A stretch of DNA of 40,960 bases from Variovorax sp. KBW07 (GTDB lineage: Bacteria > Pseudomonadota > Gammaproteobacteria > Burkholderiales > Burkholderiaceae_C), in NCBI RefSeq assembly GCF_003852515.1, contig NZ_QAJK01000137.1, positions 1 through 40,960 of the forward strand, in the 5' to 3' direction. The notes below the pieces were generated by a model. The model searched no databases and was not told the DNA's origin. It saw nothing but the letters and a program-made list of their open reading frames with translations. Position numbers and translations under genes: made by a program. Below are positions 16,986 through 25,565 of the stretch, in pieces (the stretch's first letter is position 1; every line of letters begins with the position of its first letter).

Positions 16986-17951
16986 TCAATACCGTTTCTG
17001 GCTCAGCTCGGCGAACAGCTCGCCGTAGATCTTGTAGCGGCTGGCGCTGATGGCGCCCGGCGCCGATTCCGTGGCATTGGCCGATGCCACATTCGCGATC
17101 ACGCCGCAGCCCGGCTCGTGCAGGTGGGTGCAGTTGTAGAACTTGCAGTCGCCCATGTGCTCCGCAATGTCGGGCATGAGCCCGGCAAGCTGCATCGGCT
17201 CGATGTGGTTCAGGCCGAATTCCTGGAAGCCCGGCGAGTCGATCAGGCCGGTGGTGCGCGCTTCGTCGATCCAGTACCAGGTGGTGCTGGTGGTCGTGTG
17301 CTTGCCTGAGTTCAGCGCCTGTGAAATCTCTTGCGTCAGCACGGTCGCGCCCGGCACCAGCAGGTTGGTCAGCGTGCTCTTGCCCGAGCCGGAGGGCCCG
17401 AGCACGAGGGTCGACTTGCCGGCGAGCAGCTTCATCAGCGAGGCGTAGTCGGCTTCGCCCGACGCCTTCAGCGACAGCGGCAACACACCGTGATGCATGC
17501 GGCGATAGGGCGCCAGCTTGTTCCAGGCGCGCCCGAAGGGCTCGACCAGGTCGCTCTTGTTGAGCGCGATGATCGGCGTGATGCGCTCGGCCTGCGCCGC
17601 AATCAATGCACGCGCCAACTGGTGCTCCGAAAACTCGGGCTCGGCCGCGATCAGGATCAGCACGTGGTCGAGGTTGGCCGCGAACGACTTGGTGCGGATC
17701 TCGTCCTGCCGGTAGAAGAGGTTGCGGCGCGGCAGCACCTCTTCGATGGTGCCTTCGTCCTCGGTGGCCTGCCAGCGCACGCGGTCGCCGACCACGGCCT
17801 GGCTCTTTTTGCCGCGCGGGTGGCAGATCAGCCGTTCGCCGGTGGGCGTTTCTACAAGGCAGTGACGCCCATGGCTGGCAACAACGAGGCCGTCGTGGAG
17901 CGTCTTTGCAGCAGTGGCTGCAGAGGCGGCGGCGCGGCCCGGCTTAGCCAC
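16986..17951 (-). CDS. rsgA: Ribosome small subunit-dependent GTPase A
   Basis: A 321-residue circularly permuted GTPase that assists late 30S maturation. The order of motifs shows the permutation: OB-fold first, then G4 NKSD (131-134), G1 GPSGSGKS (185-192), G3 DSPG (238-241), and finally the C-terminal zinc knuckle C269, C274, H276, C282. The first 20 residues are Ala/Lys-rich. It is the last gene of the operon M48 protease-phhB-rsgA, 12 bases after phhB. Confidence 0.96.
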   Translation of the reverse strand: MAKPGRAAASAATAAKTLHDGLVVASHGRHCLVETPTGERLICHPRGKKSQAVVGDRVRWQATEDEGTIEEVLPRRNLFYRQDEIRTKSFAANLDHVLILIAAEPEFSEHQLARALIAAQAERITPIIALNKSDLVEPFGRAWNKLAPYRRMHHGVLPLSLKASGEADYASLMKLLAGKSTLVLGPSGSGKSTLTNLLVPGATVLTQEISQALNSGKHTTTSTTWYWIDEARTTGLIDSPGFQEFGLNHIEPMQLAGLMPDIAEHMGDCKFYNCTHLHEPGCGVIANVASANATESAPGAISASRYKIYGELFAELSQKRY

Positions 17952-17963
17952 GGGCGTGTTCCG

Positions 17964-18311
17964 TCATGCAGCGGGCCCCTCAACCAGCGCGTTGGCCTGC
18001 CGCGCGCAATCGAAATCGGTGACCGACAGGCCGCCCACGTCGTGCGTGTTGAAGCGCACCACGCAGCGGTTGTAGTGCACCGACAGGTCGGGGTGGTGGT
18101 CTTGCGTGTGCGCCACGAAAGCCAGCGCATTCACGAAGGCGATGGTCTCGAAGTAGTTGGCGAAGGTGAAGGTCTTCTCGATGGCCACATCGGCGCCGTC
18201 ACCAGTGAGCTTCCAGCCGTCGAGCTGGGCCAGGCCCGAGACGATCTCGGTGGCGCTCAGCGCCTTGCGGGGAATGTTTTTCCAGTCTTTGGGCTTGAAC
18301 ATGCTGCTCAT
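17964..18311 (-). CDS. phhB: Pterin-4a-carbinolamine dehydratase
   Basis: A 115-residue member of the PCD/DCoH family, which dehydrates 4a-hydroxy-tetrahydrobiopterin formed by aromatic amino acid hydroxylases. The active-site motif appears as HTQDHHPDLSVHYNRC, and the C-terminal TDFDCARQAN fits. No phenylalanine hydroxylase gene is adjacent, so a general pterin-recycling role is likely. Its gap from the M48 gene is 40 bases. Confidence 0.93.
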   Translation of the reverse strand: MSSMFKPKDWKNIPRKALSATEIVSGLAQLDGWKLTGDGADVAIEKTFTFANYFETIAFVNALAFVAHTQDHHPDLSVHYNRCVVRFNTHDVGGLSVTDFDCARQANALVEGPAA

Positions 18312-18351
18312 GGGGGACTCGCGGGGGAAGAAAAGGTTGATCGGTCGATGG

Positions 18352-19617
18352 TCACGCCGCCGTCATGCGCGCAAGGCGCTCCGAGGCAGGCGGATGGGAG
18401 TAGTAGAACTTCACGAACACCGGGTCGGGCGTGAGCGTCGAAGCGTTGTCCTGGTAGAGCTTGAGCAGGGCGGCCGACAGGTCGGCGCCGCTGGTCTGGG
18501 CCACGGCATAGGCGTCGGCCTCGAACTCGTGCTTGCGCGACAGGCGGGCCGGCAGCGGTGCGACGAAGAAGCCGAACACCGGCACGGCCAGCATGAACAG
18601 CAACAGGGCCAATGCGCTGTTGGGTGCGGCCGGCGACATGTTCGGCTGCACGCCCAGGCCGGTATAGAACCACACCTGTGTCGAGACCCAGCCCAGCAGT
18701 GCAAAGCCCGCAAGGCTGAGCGCGAACATCGCAATCAGCCGCTTCACGATGTGGCGGTGCTTGAAGTGTCCGAGCTCGTGGGCCAGCACGGCTTCGACTT
18801 CGCCTGCATTGAGCTGGCGCAGCAGCGTGTCGTAGAACACCACGCGCTTGCTGGCGCCGAAGCCGGTGAAGTAGGCATTGGCGTGTGCGCTGCGCGTACT
18901 GCCGTCCATCACGAACAGGCCCTTGGCGGCAAAGCCGCAGCGCTTCATCAGTGCCGTCACGCGGGCCTTCAGCGTCGGGTCGTCGAGCGGCTTGAACTTG
19001 TTGAAGAGCGGGGCAATGAAGGTCGGGTAGATCAGCATCAGCAGCAGGTTGAAGCCCATCCATGCAGCCCACGCCCACAGCCACCAGAGCGTGCCGGCCG
19101 CGCCCATGAGCCACAGAATGAGCGCCGCGATCGGCAGCCCGATCAGCGCGCCCAGCAGCGTCGACTTGACGGTGTCGGCCAGCCACAGCTTCCAGGTCAT
19201 CTTGTTGAAGCCGAAGCGCTCTTCGAGCCTGAAGGTCTGCCAGAGCGTGAAAGGCAGTTCAAGCAACCCGCCGATGGCAGCGAAGGCCGCCAGCAGCACC
19301 AGTTGCTGCACCATGCCGCCGCCGATCCACACCAGCAGCAGCTTGTTGAGCAGGTCGAGCCCGCCGAGCAAGGTCCAGCCCAGCAGCAGCGCCGCGCTCC
19401 AGGCCATTTCGACAAGGCCGAAACGCGCCTTGGCGATGGTGTAGTCGGCTGCCTTCTGGTGGGCGGCGAGCGTGATGGTCTGGGCGAACGCAGCCGGTAC
19501 GGCGCCGCGGTGCTGCGCCACGTGGCGCACCTGGCGCGAAGCCAGCCAGAACTTCACGAGCAGGCCCGCAACCAGCGCGACCGCAAAAGCAATGGTGAAG
19601 ATGAGCGAATAGGACAT
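18352..19617 (-). CDS. M48 family zinc metalloprotease, Ste24/CAAX protease type
   Basis: A 421-residue integral membrane protease. The zinc motif HELGH is at residues 280-284 within VLAHELGHFKHRHIVKRL, and the third ligand Glu lies in KHEFEADAYA. About seven hydrophobic segments are seen, with the N-terminal extension (SYSLIFTIAFAVALVAGLL) and the GFGASKRVVFYDTLL block typical of the Ste24-like group. In bacteria such enzymes are linked to membrane protein quality control; there is no prenylated CAAX substrate known here. First gene of the minus-strand operon, divergent from orn. Confidence 0.93.
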   Translation of the reverse strand: MSYSLIFTIAFAVALVAGLLVKFWLASRQVRHVAQHRGAVPAAFAQTITLAAHQKAADYTIAKARFGLVEMAWSAALLLGWTLLGGLDLLNKLLLVWIGGGMVQQLVLLAAFAAIGGLLELPFTLWQTFRLEERFGFNKMTWKLWLADTVKSTLLGALIGLPIAALILWLMGAAGTLWWLWAWAAWMGFNLLLMLIYPTFIAPLFNKFKPLDDPTLKARVTALMKRCGFAAKGLFVMDGSTRSAHANAYFTGFGASKRVVFYDTLLRQLNAGEVEAVLAHELGHFKHRHIVKRLIAMFALSLAGFALLGWVSTQVWFYTGLGVQPNMSPAAPNSALALLLFMLAVPVFGFFVAPLPARLSRKHEFEADAYAVAQTSGADLSAALLKLYQDNASTLTPDPVFVKFYYSHPPASERLARMTAA

Positions 19618-19676
19618 TGACCGGCGAGTTTAGTCCCCGCTAAACCGTGCCGCAGGCCTTCGACGACAATCCTGCG

Positions 19677-20273
19677 ATGCCCGAATCCCTTGACCCGACG
19701 CCCCCCGCAGCCCCCGCCACCCTCAAGAAAAGCGACCAGAACCTGGTCTGGCTGGACTGCGAAATGAGCGGCCTCGACCCCGAGAAAGAGCGCCTGCTCG
19801 AAATCGCCGTGGTCGTTACCGGCCCCGACCTCACGCCCCGCATCGACGGTCCCGTGCTGGTCATTCACCAGAGCGACGCCGTGCTCGACGCCATGGACGC
19901 CTGGAACAAGGGCACCCATGGCCGCAGCGGCCTGATCGACAAGGTCAAGGCCTCCACGCTCGACGAAGCCGCGGCCGAGCAGCAACTGCTGGAATTCATC
20001 GCCAAATACATCCCCCGCAGCGGCTCGCCCATGTGCGGCAACACCATCGGGCAGGACCGGCGCTTCCTGGTCAAGTTCATGCCCAAGCTGGAGGCGTACT
20101 TTCACTACCGGAACCTCGACGTCAGCACCCTCAAGGAGCTGGCCAAGCGCTGGAAGCCATCGGCCTACAGCACCTTCAAGAAACAGCAGGCGCACACCGC
20201 GCTGGCCGACGTGCACGAGTCCATCGAAGAGCTCGCCCATTACCGCGAAACCTTCCTGCGCCTGACTGATTGA
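19677..20273 (+). CDS. orn: Oligoribonuclease
   Basis: A 198-residue DEDDh 3'-5' exonuclease that degrades two- to five-nucleotide RNAs, including pGpG. Exo I is [14 protein letters not shown], Exo II is [12 protein letters not shown], and Exo III ends [17 protein letters not shown] 19677 gives the usual N-terminus; the GTG at 19647 would add ten residues. A nine-residue Pro/Ala-rich stretch precedes the conserved core. Confidence 0.96.
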   Translation: MPESLDPTPPAAPATLKKSDQNLVWLDCEMSGLDPEKERLLEIAVVVTGPDLTPRIDGPVLVIHQSDAVLDAMDAWNKGTHGRSGLIDKVKASTLDEAAAEQQLLEFIAKYIPRSGSPMCGNTIGQDRRFLVKFMPKLEAYFHYRNLDVSTLKELAKRWKPSAYSTFKKQQAHTALADVHESIEELAHYRETFLRLTD

Positions 20274-20304
20274 CAGGGGATTAGGTAAAAACCCGAAGCC
20301 GTGC

Positions 20305-20354
20305 CATAATCGCAGGCTTCGCTGATTTGCATTTGTCACAGGACAGAAATCAGC
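20305..20354 (+). promoter_or_regulatory. Promoter -10 and leader hairpin of the helicase gene
   Basis: CATAAT (20305-20310) is followed by CGCAGGCTTC, the same string found at the rpsP promoter. Directly after it comes a perfect 8-bp hairpin, GCTGATTT (20321-20328) and AAATCAGC (20347-20354), with an 18-base loop. The rest of the leader to ATG 20525 is about 170 bases with a small GGTT/AACC hairpin near 20457-20473. Long structured leaders are common for cold-inducible, self-regulated DEAD-box helicase genes. Confidence 0.5.
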
Positions 20355-20524
20355 GTCTCTTGCATCTCCCTATCTTGCACACCGCGCCCGATCGCATTCG
20401 CTGATCAAAAAGGGCCACAGCATCAGGCGTTAGCCAGAAGCTGAATGTCGTTGGATGGTTGATGTTTTTAACCACCAACGGGGCGCCGCCTACGGCAGCG
20501 CTCGCGTTTGAGATTGATATCTAC

Positions 20525-22483
20525 ATGACCGACGCTTTTGAAGCGCAGGGCGAGTTCGCGCCTGTGCAATCCGCTACCAACAACGAATTCACCGCTGCCG
20601 TGGACACTGTGTCCGAAGCGCCGATCCTCGATGCGCTCGACGCAGCCGCACCCGAGATCGCCGTGGTGGAAGAACCCGCCCAGCCCAACGGCTTCGTCAA
20701 GCTAGGCCTCGCGCCGGAGCTGATCGCCGCCGTGGCCGACCTTGGCTTCACCCAGCCGACCACCGTTCAAGACAAGGTCATCCCGCTCGCCATGGGCGGT
20801 GAAGCTGGCCACGACGGCAAGGCCCGCTTTGTCGACCTGATGGTCTCCAGCCAGACCGGCTCGGGCAAGACCGCCGCCTTCCTGCTGCCCGTGTTGCACA
20901 CGCTGCTCAAGCGCCAGGCCGAGGCGGAAGCCGAAGCCAAGGCCGAATTCCAGCGCCTGGCCGCCGAAGCCGCCGCCCGCGGCGAAGCCGTGCCGAAGAA
21001 GCCGAAGCGCAAGGACCCGACCAACGCCCGTCATTTCAAGGCTGCCACCCCCGGCGCCCTGATTCTTTGCCCGACGCGCGAACTCGCGCAGCAAGTCGCG
21101 CACGATGCCATCGAACTGGTTCGCCATTGCCGCGGCCTGCGCATCGCCAACGTGGTGGGCGGCATGCCTTACCAGCTGCAGATCGCCAAGCTGCAGAACG
21201 CCGACCTCGTGGTTGCCACGCCCGGCCGCCTGCTCGACCTGCAGCGCTCGCAGCAGCTCAAGCTCGACCAGGTCAAGTTCCTGGTGGTCGACGAAGCCGA
21301 CCGCATGCTCGACCTCGGCTTCTCCGACGACCTGGCCGAAGTCAACCAGCTCACCATCGAGCGCCAGCAGACGATGATGTTCAGCGCCACCTTCGCGCCG
21401 CGCATCCAGCAACTGGCCCAGCGCGTCATGCGCGAGCCGCAGCGCATCACCATCGACAGCCCGCAAGAGAAGCACGCCAACATCAAGCAATCGCTGTACT
21501 GGGCCGACAACAGCCAGCACAAGCGCAAGCTGCTCGACCACTGGCTGCGTGACACCAGCATCAACCAGGCCATCGTGTTCGCCAGCACGCAAGTCGAGTG
21601 CGACGGCCTCGCCAACGACCTGCAGCAAGAAGGCTTCAGCGCCGTGGCGCTGCACGGCGCCCTGAGCCAGGGCCTGCGCAACCGCCGCCTGATGGCGCTG
21701 CGCCAGGGCCAGGTGCAGATCCTGGTGGCGACCGACGTTGCCGCCCGCGGCATCGACGTGCCGACCATCACCCACGTCTTCAACTTCGGCCTGCCGATGA
21801 AGGCTGAGGACTACACCCACCGCATCGGCCGTACCGGCCGTGCAGGCCGCGACGGCCTGGCCATCACCTTTGCCGAATTCCGCGATCGCCGCAAGATCAT
21901 GGACATCGAGCAATACAGCCGCCAGCAGTTCAAGGCTGAAGTGGTTGCAGGCCTCGAGCCGCAACAGCGCATGCCGCAATCGCGTCCCCCGATGGGCGAG
22001 TACCGTGGCGGTGGCCGCGACAGCCGCGACAACCATTCGCGCGACCGCAAGTTCGGTGGCGGCGGTGGCGCACCTCGCGGTGGCAATGCCGGCGGCTTCG
22101 GCGGCGGCAACAGCGGCTATGCCGGTGCCAGCGGCTTCAACGACCGCGGCTCGCGTGGTCCGGGCGCTCCGGGCCCGCGCGGCTTCGGTGGTGGCGGCGG
22201 CCAGGGCCACGGCCATGGCGGCGGACACAACGCCGGGTTCGGCGGTGGCCGTGACGAAGGCAACGGCGGTGGCGGCTACGGTCGCAAGCCGGGCTGGGGC
22301 GACAACGGTCCGCGTGGCGGCAACGGCGGTGGCCGTGGCGAAGGCGGCGGTTTTGCTCCCCGTGAAGGCTTTGCTCCCCGCGAAGGTTTTGCACCGCGCG
22401 GCAATGGCGCAGGCCACGGCGGCCCGGGCAAGGTGTTCGTGCCCCGCGACGCGCAAAAGCGCGCGTTCAAGCCCACGCGCTGA
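20525..22483 (+). CDS. DEAD-box RNA helicase with Gly/Arg-rich tail (RhlE-like)
   Basis: A 652-residue ATP-dependent RNA helicase. Motif I SQTGSGKT lies at residues 109-116, then PTRELAQQ, TPGRLLD, DEAD, SAT, and HRIGRTGRAGR. Before motif I are about 55 acidic/Ala-rich residues, and between motifs I and Ia is an inserted charged segment of about 45 residues (Glu/Ala then Lys/Pro-rich). The C-terminal 170 residues are Gly/Arg/Asn-rich and end with three GFAPR repeats. Such tails bind RNA non-specifically. The start is uncertain: ATG 20462 is in frame and would add 21 residues. Confidence 0.94.
   Translation: MTDAFEAQGEFAPVQSATNNEFTAAVDTVSEAPILDALDAAAPEIAVVEEPAQPNGFVKLGLAPELIAAVADLGFTQPTTVQDKVIPLAMGGEAGHDGKARFVDLMVSSQTGSGKTAAFLLPVLHTLLKRQAEAEAEAKAEFQRLAAEAAARGEAVPKKPKRKDPTNARHFKAATPGALILCPTRELAQQVAHDAIELVRHCRGLRIANVVGGMPYQLQIAKLQNADLVVATPGRLLDLQRSQQLKLDQVKFLVVDEADRMLDLGFSDDLAEVNQLTIERQQTMMFSATFAPRIQQLAQRVMREPQRITIDSPQEKHANIKQSLYWADNSQHKRKLLDHWLRDTSINQAIVFASTQVECDGLANDLQQEGFSAVALHGALSQGLRNRRLMALRQGQVQILVATDVAARGIDVPTITHVFNFGLPMKAEDYTHRIGRTGRAGRDGLAITFAEFRDRRKIMDIEQYSRQQFKAEVVAGLEPQQRMPQSRPPMGEYRGGGRDSRDNHSRDRKFGGGGGAPRGGNAGGFGGGNSGYAGASGFNDRGSRGPGAPGPRGFGGGGGQGHGHGGGHNAGFGGGRDEGNGGGGYGRKPGWGDNGPRGGNGGGRGEGGGFAPREGFAPREGFAPRGNGAGHGGPGKVFVPRDAQKRAFKPTR
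22356..22406 (+). repeat. Tandem 18-base repeat in the helicase tail
   Basis: Three near-identical 18-base units encode GFAPRE, GFAPRE and GFAPRG. They differ by synonymous third-position changes (TTT GCT CCC against TTT GCA CCG). The tract may expand or contract by slippage and change tail length between strains. Confidence 0.75.
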
Positions 22484-22520
22484 TCTCCCGCAGAGCGGCC
22501 CACAAGCCGCTTCGCCCCCA

Positions 22521-22555
22521 AAAAGCCCGCGCTTCGCAAGAAGCGCGGGCTTTTT
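22521..22555 (+). terminator. Strong Rho-independent terminator after the helicase
   Basis: A 14-bp perfect stem (AAAAGCCCGCGCTT and its complement) with the loop CGCAAG and a T5 tract. It lies 37 bases after the helicase stop and separates housekeeping genes from the following operon. Confidence 0.92.
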
Positions 22556-22591
22556 CATTGCGGGTTTCCGAGGGGGCCGTTGTCCTGAAAT

Positions 22592-22627
22592 TTGATTGAC
22601 ACCTGAATCAATGAAAAGTAATGTAAT
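22592..22627 (+). promoter_or_regulatory. Candidate promoter/operator of the opine-type dehydrogenase operon
   Basis: A perfect TTGACA (22596-22601) is embedded in an inverted repeat TTGATT-N8-AATCAA (22592-22611), with TAATGT 17 bases later or TGTAAT 20 bases later as possible -10 elements. The local AT content is high compared with surroundings. A repressor bound at the inverted repeat would block the -35. No regulator gene is adjacent to the operon start. Confidence 0.5.
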
Positions 22628-22697
22628 AGCGCATTGCTTCCCCGGGTCCGTCCCAGCGGCCGCCGGTTCATCGACACCTGCTTTTCAACTTTCGACC

Positions 22698-23771
22698 ATG
22701 AAAATTGCGATTCTTGGGGGTGGCCATGGTGCCTACGCGGCCGCCGCCGACCTGTCCGAAGCCGGCCACGAGGTCCGCCTGTGGCGCCGCGATGCCGCGG
22801 CACTGGAACCCGTGGTGCGCGCCGCTGCCATCACGCTGAAAGATGCGGCCGGCGCCCGCGAAGTGCCCATCGCGCTCGCCACGGCCGACATCGGCGCAGC
22901 CCTGAAGGGCGCCGAGCTGGTCGTCATTCCCACGCCCGCCATCGCCCAGCACGACATCGCGCTGGCAATGGCGCCGCACCTGGTCGATGGCCAGGTCGTG
23001 TTCCTGCCGCCGGGCACCTTCGGCAGCTACGTGATGGCCCGCACGGTCAAGCAGGCCGGCAGCCGCGCCGATGTCGCCTGGGCCGAGACAGGCACCTTGC
23101 CCTATCTGGCGCGCAAGCACGGCGAGCGCGAGGTCAACGTCACCATCCGCGCCATCCGCCTGCCGACCGGCGTCTACCCGGCGCGCAAGGAGGCCGAGGC
23201 CATCGAGGTGATCCGCAAGGCTTACCCGGCCGTGCATGGCTGCGGCAACGCGCTCTCGGGCGCGCTCATGAATGCCGGCCCCGTCATCCATCCGCCGTTG
23301 ATGGTGATGAACGCCGCGCCGCTGCAGCACTTCGAGCGCTGGGACATCCACAACGAAGGCACGCAGCGCGCCGTGCGCGACGTGACCGACCGGCTCGACC
23401 AGGAGCGCGTGGCGGTGCGCGAGGCCTTCGGGCAGGGCGCGCCGCACTATCCGCTGGCCGACCACTACAACAACGACCAGTGGATGTACGGCGATGCCCA
23501 CAAGCAGCTCGTCAAGTCGGGCGACTGGCGCGAGAACATAGACCTGCACACGCACCGCTACGTCACCGAAGACACCGAGCTCGGCCTGGCCTTCCTGGCC
23601 TCGGCCGCGCGCCATGCGGGCGTCGACGCGCCCATCGCGCATGGCCTGTTGGCCATCGTCGGCGGGTTTCTCGGGCGCGACCTGCGCCGCGGGCCGCGCA
23701 CCTTCGAGAGCCTGGGCCTGGCCGCATTGAGCACCGCCCAGCTCCGGCAGAGGCTGCACGATGGCGAATGA
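22698..23771 (+). CDS. NAD/NADP octopine/nopaline dehydrogenase family protein
   Basis: A 357-residue opine-dehydrogenase-type enzyme. The Rossmann motif is ILGGGHGAYAAAADL at the N-terminus; the C-terminal alpha-helical domain shows the conserved NAGPVIHPPLMVMNA, with the substrate-binding His, and NNDQWMYG. Family members reductively join or oxidatively split N-(carboxyalkyl) amino acids, or act on other 2-hydroxy/2-oxo substrates. ATG 22698 begins directly with the Rossmann strand; the frame upstream is promoter sequence. First gene of a four-gene operon, all with overlaps; it overlaps the next gene by 11 bases. Confidence 0.88.
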   Translation: MKIAILGGGHGAYAAAADLSEAGHEVRLWRRDAAALEPVVRAAAITLKDAAGAREVPIALATADIGAALKGAELVVIPTPAIAQHDIALAMAPHLVDGQVVFLPPGTFGSYVMARTVKQAGSRADVAWAETGTLPYLARKHGEREVNVTIRAIRLPTGVYPARKEAEAIEVIRKAYPAVHGCGNALSGALMNAGPVIHPPLMVMNAAPLQHFERWDIHNEGTQRAVRDVTDRLDQERVAVREAFGQGAPHYPLADHYNNDQWMYGDAHKQLVKSGDWRENIDLHTHRYVTEDTELGLAFLASAARHAGVDAPIAHGLLAIVGGFLGRDLRRGPRTFESLGLAALSTAQLRQRLHDGE

Positions 23772-24768
23772 CGCCGCCGCGCTGCCCCGCTTCGCGGCTG
23801 TGGGCGCGGGCCGCATGGGGCGCGGCATCGCGATCGCGTTCGCCTATGCCGGCCACCGCATCTCGCTGATCGACCTGCGCCAGCGCAGTGAAGACGCGTG
23901 GCAACGCCTGCGCGACGAAGCCAGGGCCGAGATCAAGGCCAGCCTTGCAGGCCTCGCGCAGTTGGGCGTGCTCGATGCGCGGCAGATCGAATCCATCGCC
24001 GCGCGTGTCGATTTGGTCGATGCTGCCGCGGCACCGCAAGCGCTGGCCGCCGCCGAGTTGGTGTTCGAAGGCGTGCCCGAGACGATGGAAGCCAAGCGCG
24101 AAGCCTTCGAGCAGCTCAACCGCCATTGCCGCGACGACGCGATCCTCACCTCGACCACCAGCAGCATCCTCGTCACGCAACTCGCGGCGCTGGTGCGCCT
24201 GCCGGCACGTTTCCTGAACATGCACTGGCTCAATCCGGCGTACGTGATTCCCGTGGTCGAGCTGAGTTGCCACCCCGGCACCGAAGCCGGCGTGCTCGCG
24301 CGCACCAAGGCGCTGATGGAAGACATCGGCAAGCTGCCCGTGGTGTGCGGCGCATCGCCGGGCTACATCGTGCCGCGGCTGCAGGCGCTGGTCATGAACG
24401 AGGCGGCCCGCATGATCGAAGAAGGCGCTGCCACAGCCGAAGAAATCGACAAGGCCACGCGCTACGGCCTCGGCCTGCGCTTCGCGGCACTCGGCGTGGT
24501 CGAGTTCATCGACTTCGGTGGCTGCGACATCCTGCACCACGCGAGCCGCGAGATGTCGGCGTCGCTCGATGCCGGCCGCTACACCGCGCCGGCCATCGTC
24601 GGCCGCATGGTCGAGGAAGGGCGCCTTGGCCTGAAGAGCGGCAGCGGCTTCTACGACTACCAGGGCCGCGACATCGCCGCCTACCGCCGTGACGTGCTCT
24701 CGCGCACGCTCGGCGAACTGCGGCACGCGGGCCTGTGGCGCGCACCGGCCAACGAGACGCTGCCATGA
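23761..24768 (+). CDS. 3-hydroxyacyl-CoA dehydrogenase family protein
   Basis: A 335-residue NAD-dependent dehydrogenase. N-terminal Rossmann motif VGAGRMGRGIAIAFAYAGH (near residue 14), then FEGVPETMEAK, STTSSILVTQLA, and HWLNPAYVIPVVEL where the His of the usual HxxNP motif is kept. The C-terminal domain starts near residue 205 (PRLQALVMNEAARMIEEGAAT). Single-domain enzymes of this group act on 3-hydroxybutyryl-CoA, L-carnitine or L-gulonate as well as other 3-hydroxy acids. The paired opine-type dehydrogenase suggests an amino-acid-like substrate; unproven. Confidence 0.9.
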   Translation: MANDAAALPRFAAVGAGRMGRGIAIAFAYAGHRISLIDLRQRSEDAWQRLRDEARAEIKASLAGLAQLGVLDARQIESIAARVDLVDAAAAPQALAAAELVFEGVPETMEAKREAFEQLNRHCRDDAILTSTTSSILVTQLAALVRLPARFLNMHWLNPAYVIPVVELSCHPGTEAGVLARTKALMEDIGKLPVVCGASPGYIVPRLQALVMNEAARMIEEGAATAEEIDKATRYGLGLRFAALGVVEFIDFGGCDILHHASREMSASLDAGRYTAPAIVGRMVEEGRLGLKSGSGFYDYQGRDIAAYRRDVLSRTLGELRHAGLWRAPANETLP

Positions 24769-25565
24769 CGATTCGCCGTGCCTTCGCCGACCTGTCGGTG
24801 GGGCAGGTGCACTACGCCGCGTGCGGCGATGCGAATGCGCCCGCGGTGTTGCTGCTGCACCAGTCGCCGCGCAGCTGGGCCGAGTACCGCGGCGTGTTGC
24901 CGCTGATCGGTGCGCAGCGGCGCGCCATCGCCATGGACACCGCGGGCTTCGGCGACTCCGCCGATGGCGGCGTGCCCGCCAGCATCGCGCAGTGGGCGCG
25001 CGTGGCTTGCGAACTGCTCGATGCGCTGCGCATTGCGCGCGCCGACGTCGTGGGCCACCACACCGGCGGCGTCGTGGCGCTCGAGCTTGCGGCGGCCTTT
25101 CCCGAGCGGGTGCGCAGCCTCGTGCTGTCTTCCACGCCGTACACCGACGAGGCCTTTCGCCATGCGCGTGCGAACAGGCCGGCCATCGACGAGGTCCCTC
25201 TCAGCGAAGACGGCAGCCATCTCATGGCGCTGTGGCAGAAGCGCCAGGGCTTCTATCCGCCGGGGCGTCCCGAGCTGCTCGAAGCCTTCGTGCTGGACGC
25301 ACTGAAGGTCGGTCATCGCGTCGAGGAAGGGCACCGCGCCGTGGCGTCGTACCGCATGGAAGAGCGCATCGGCCGCGTGACGCAGCCCGCGCTCATCGTC
25401 CGTGCCACCGGCGATCCGTTCGCCGCGCCGCATGCGCAAGAGCTCCGGCACCATCTGCCGCAGGCGCGCATCGTCGACATCGAGGGCGGCATGGTGCCGC
25501 TGCCCGACCAGATGCCCGAAGCCTTCGCGCGCACCGTGCTCGACTTCCTGGCGGCGCCGACATGA
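24765..25565 (+). CDS. Alpha/beta hydrolase with His at the nucleophile position
   Basis: A 266-residue alpha/beta-hydrolase fold protein. Oxyanion region LLLHQSPRSWAEY, then DTAGFGDSADG. The nucleophile elbow reads GHHTGG where GHSxGG is usual, so the serine is replaced by His (near residue 99). The later acidic residue and the C-terminal region are less clear: no typical GxH with catalytic His is obvious. It therefore may not be a serine hydrolase. ATG 24765 overlaps the upstream stop by four bases, and its stop overlaps the next start in the same way. Confidence 0.85.
   Translation: MTIRRAFADLSVGQVHYAACGDANAPAVLLLHQSPRSWAEYRGVLPLIGAQRRAIAMDTAGFGDSADGGVPASIAQWARVACELLDALRIARADVVGHHTGGVVALELAAAFPERVRSLVLSSTPYTDEAFRHARANRPAIDEVPLSEDGSHLMALWQKRQGFYPPGRPELLEAFVLDALKVGHRVEEGHRAVASYRMEERIGRVTQPALIVRATGDPFAAPHAQELRHHLPQARIVDIEGGMVPLPDQMPEAFARTVLDFLAAPT

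Noticed and set aside
22356-22406. Short tandem units considered as a CRISPR array
   Set aside because: Units are adjacent without spacers and encode an in-frame peptide repeat of the helicase tail.
20702-22558. A 618-residue open frame antisense to the helicase
   Set aside because: Composition mirrors the codon bias of the sense gene, no domain is visible, and it runs through the terminator; it is a high-GC shadow.
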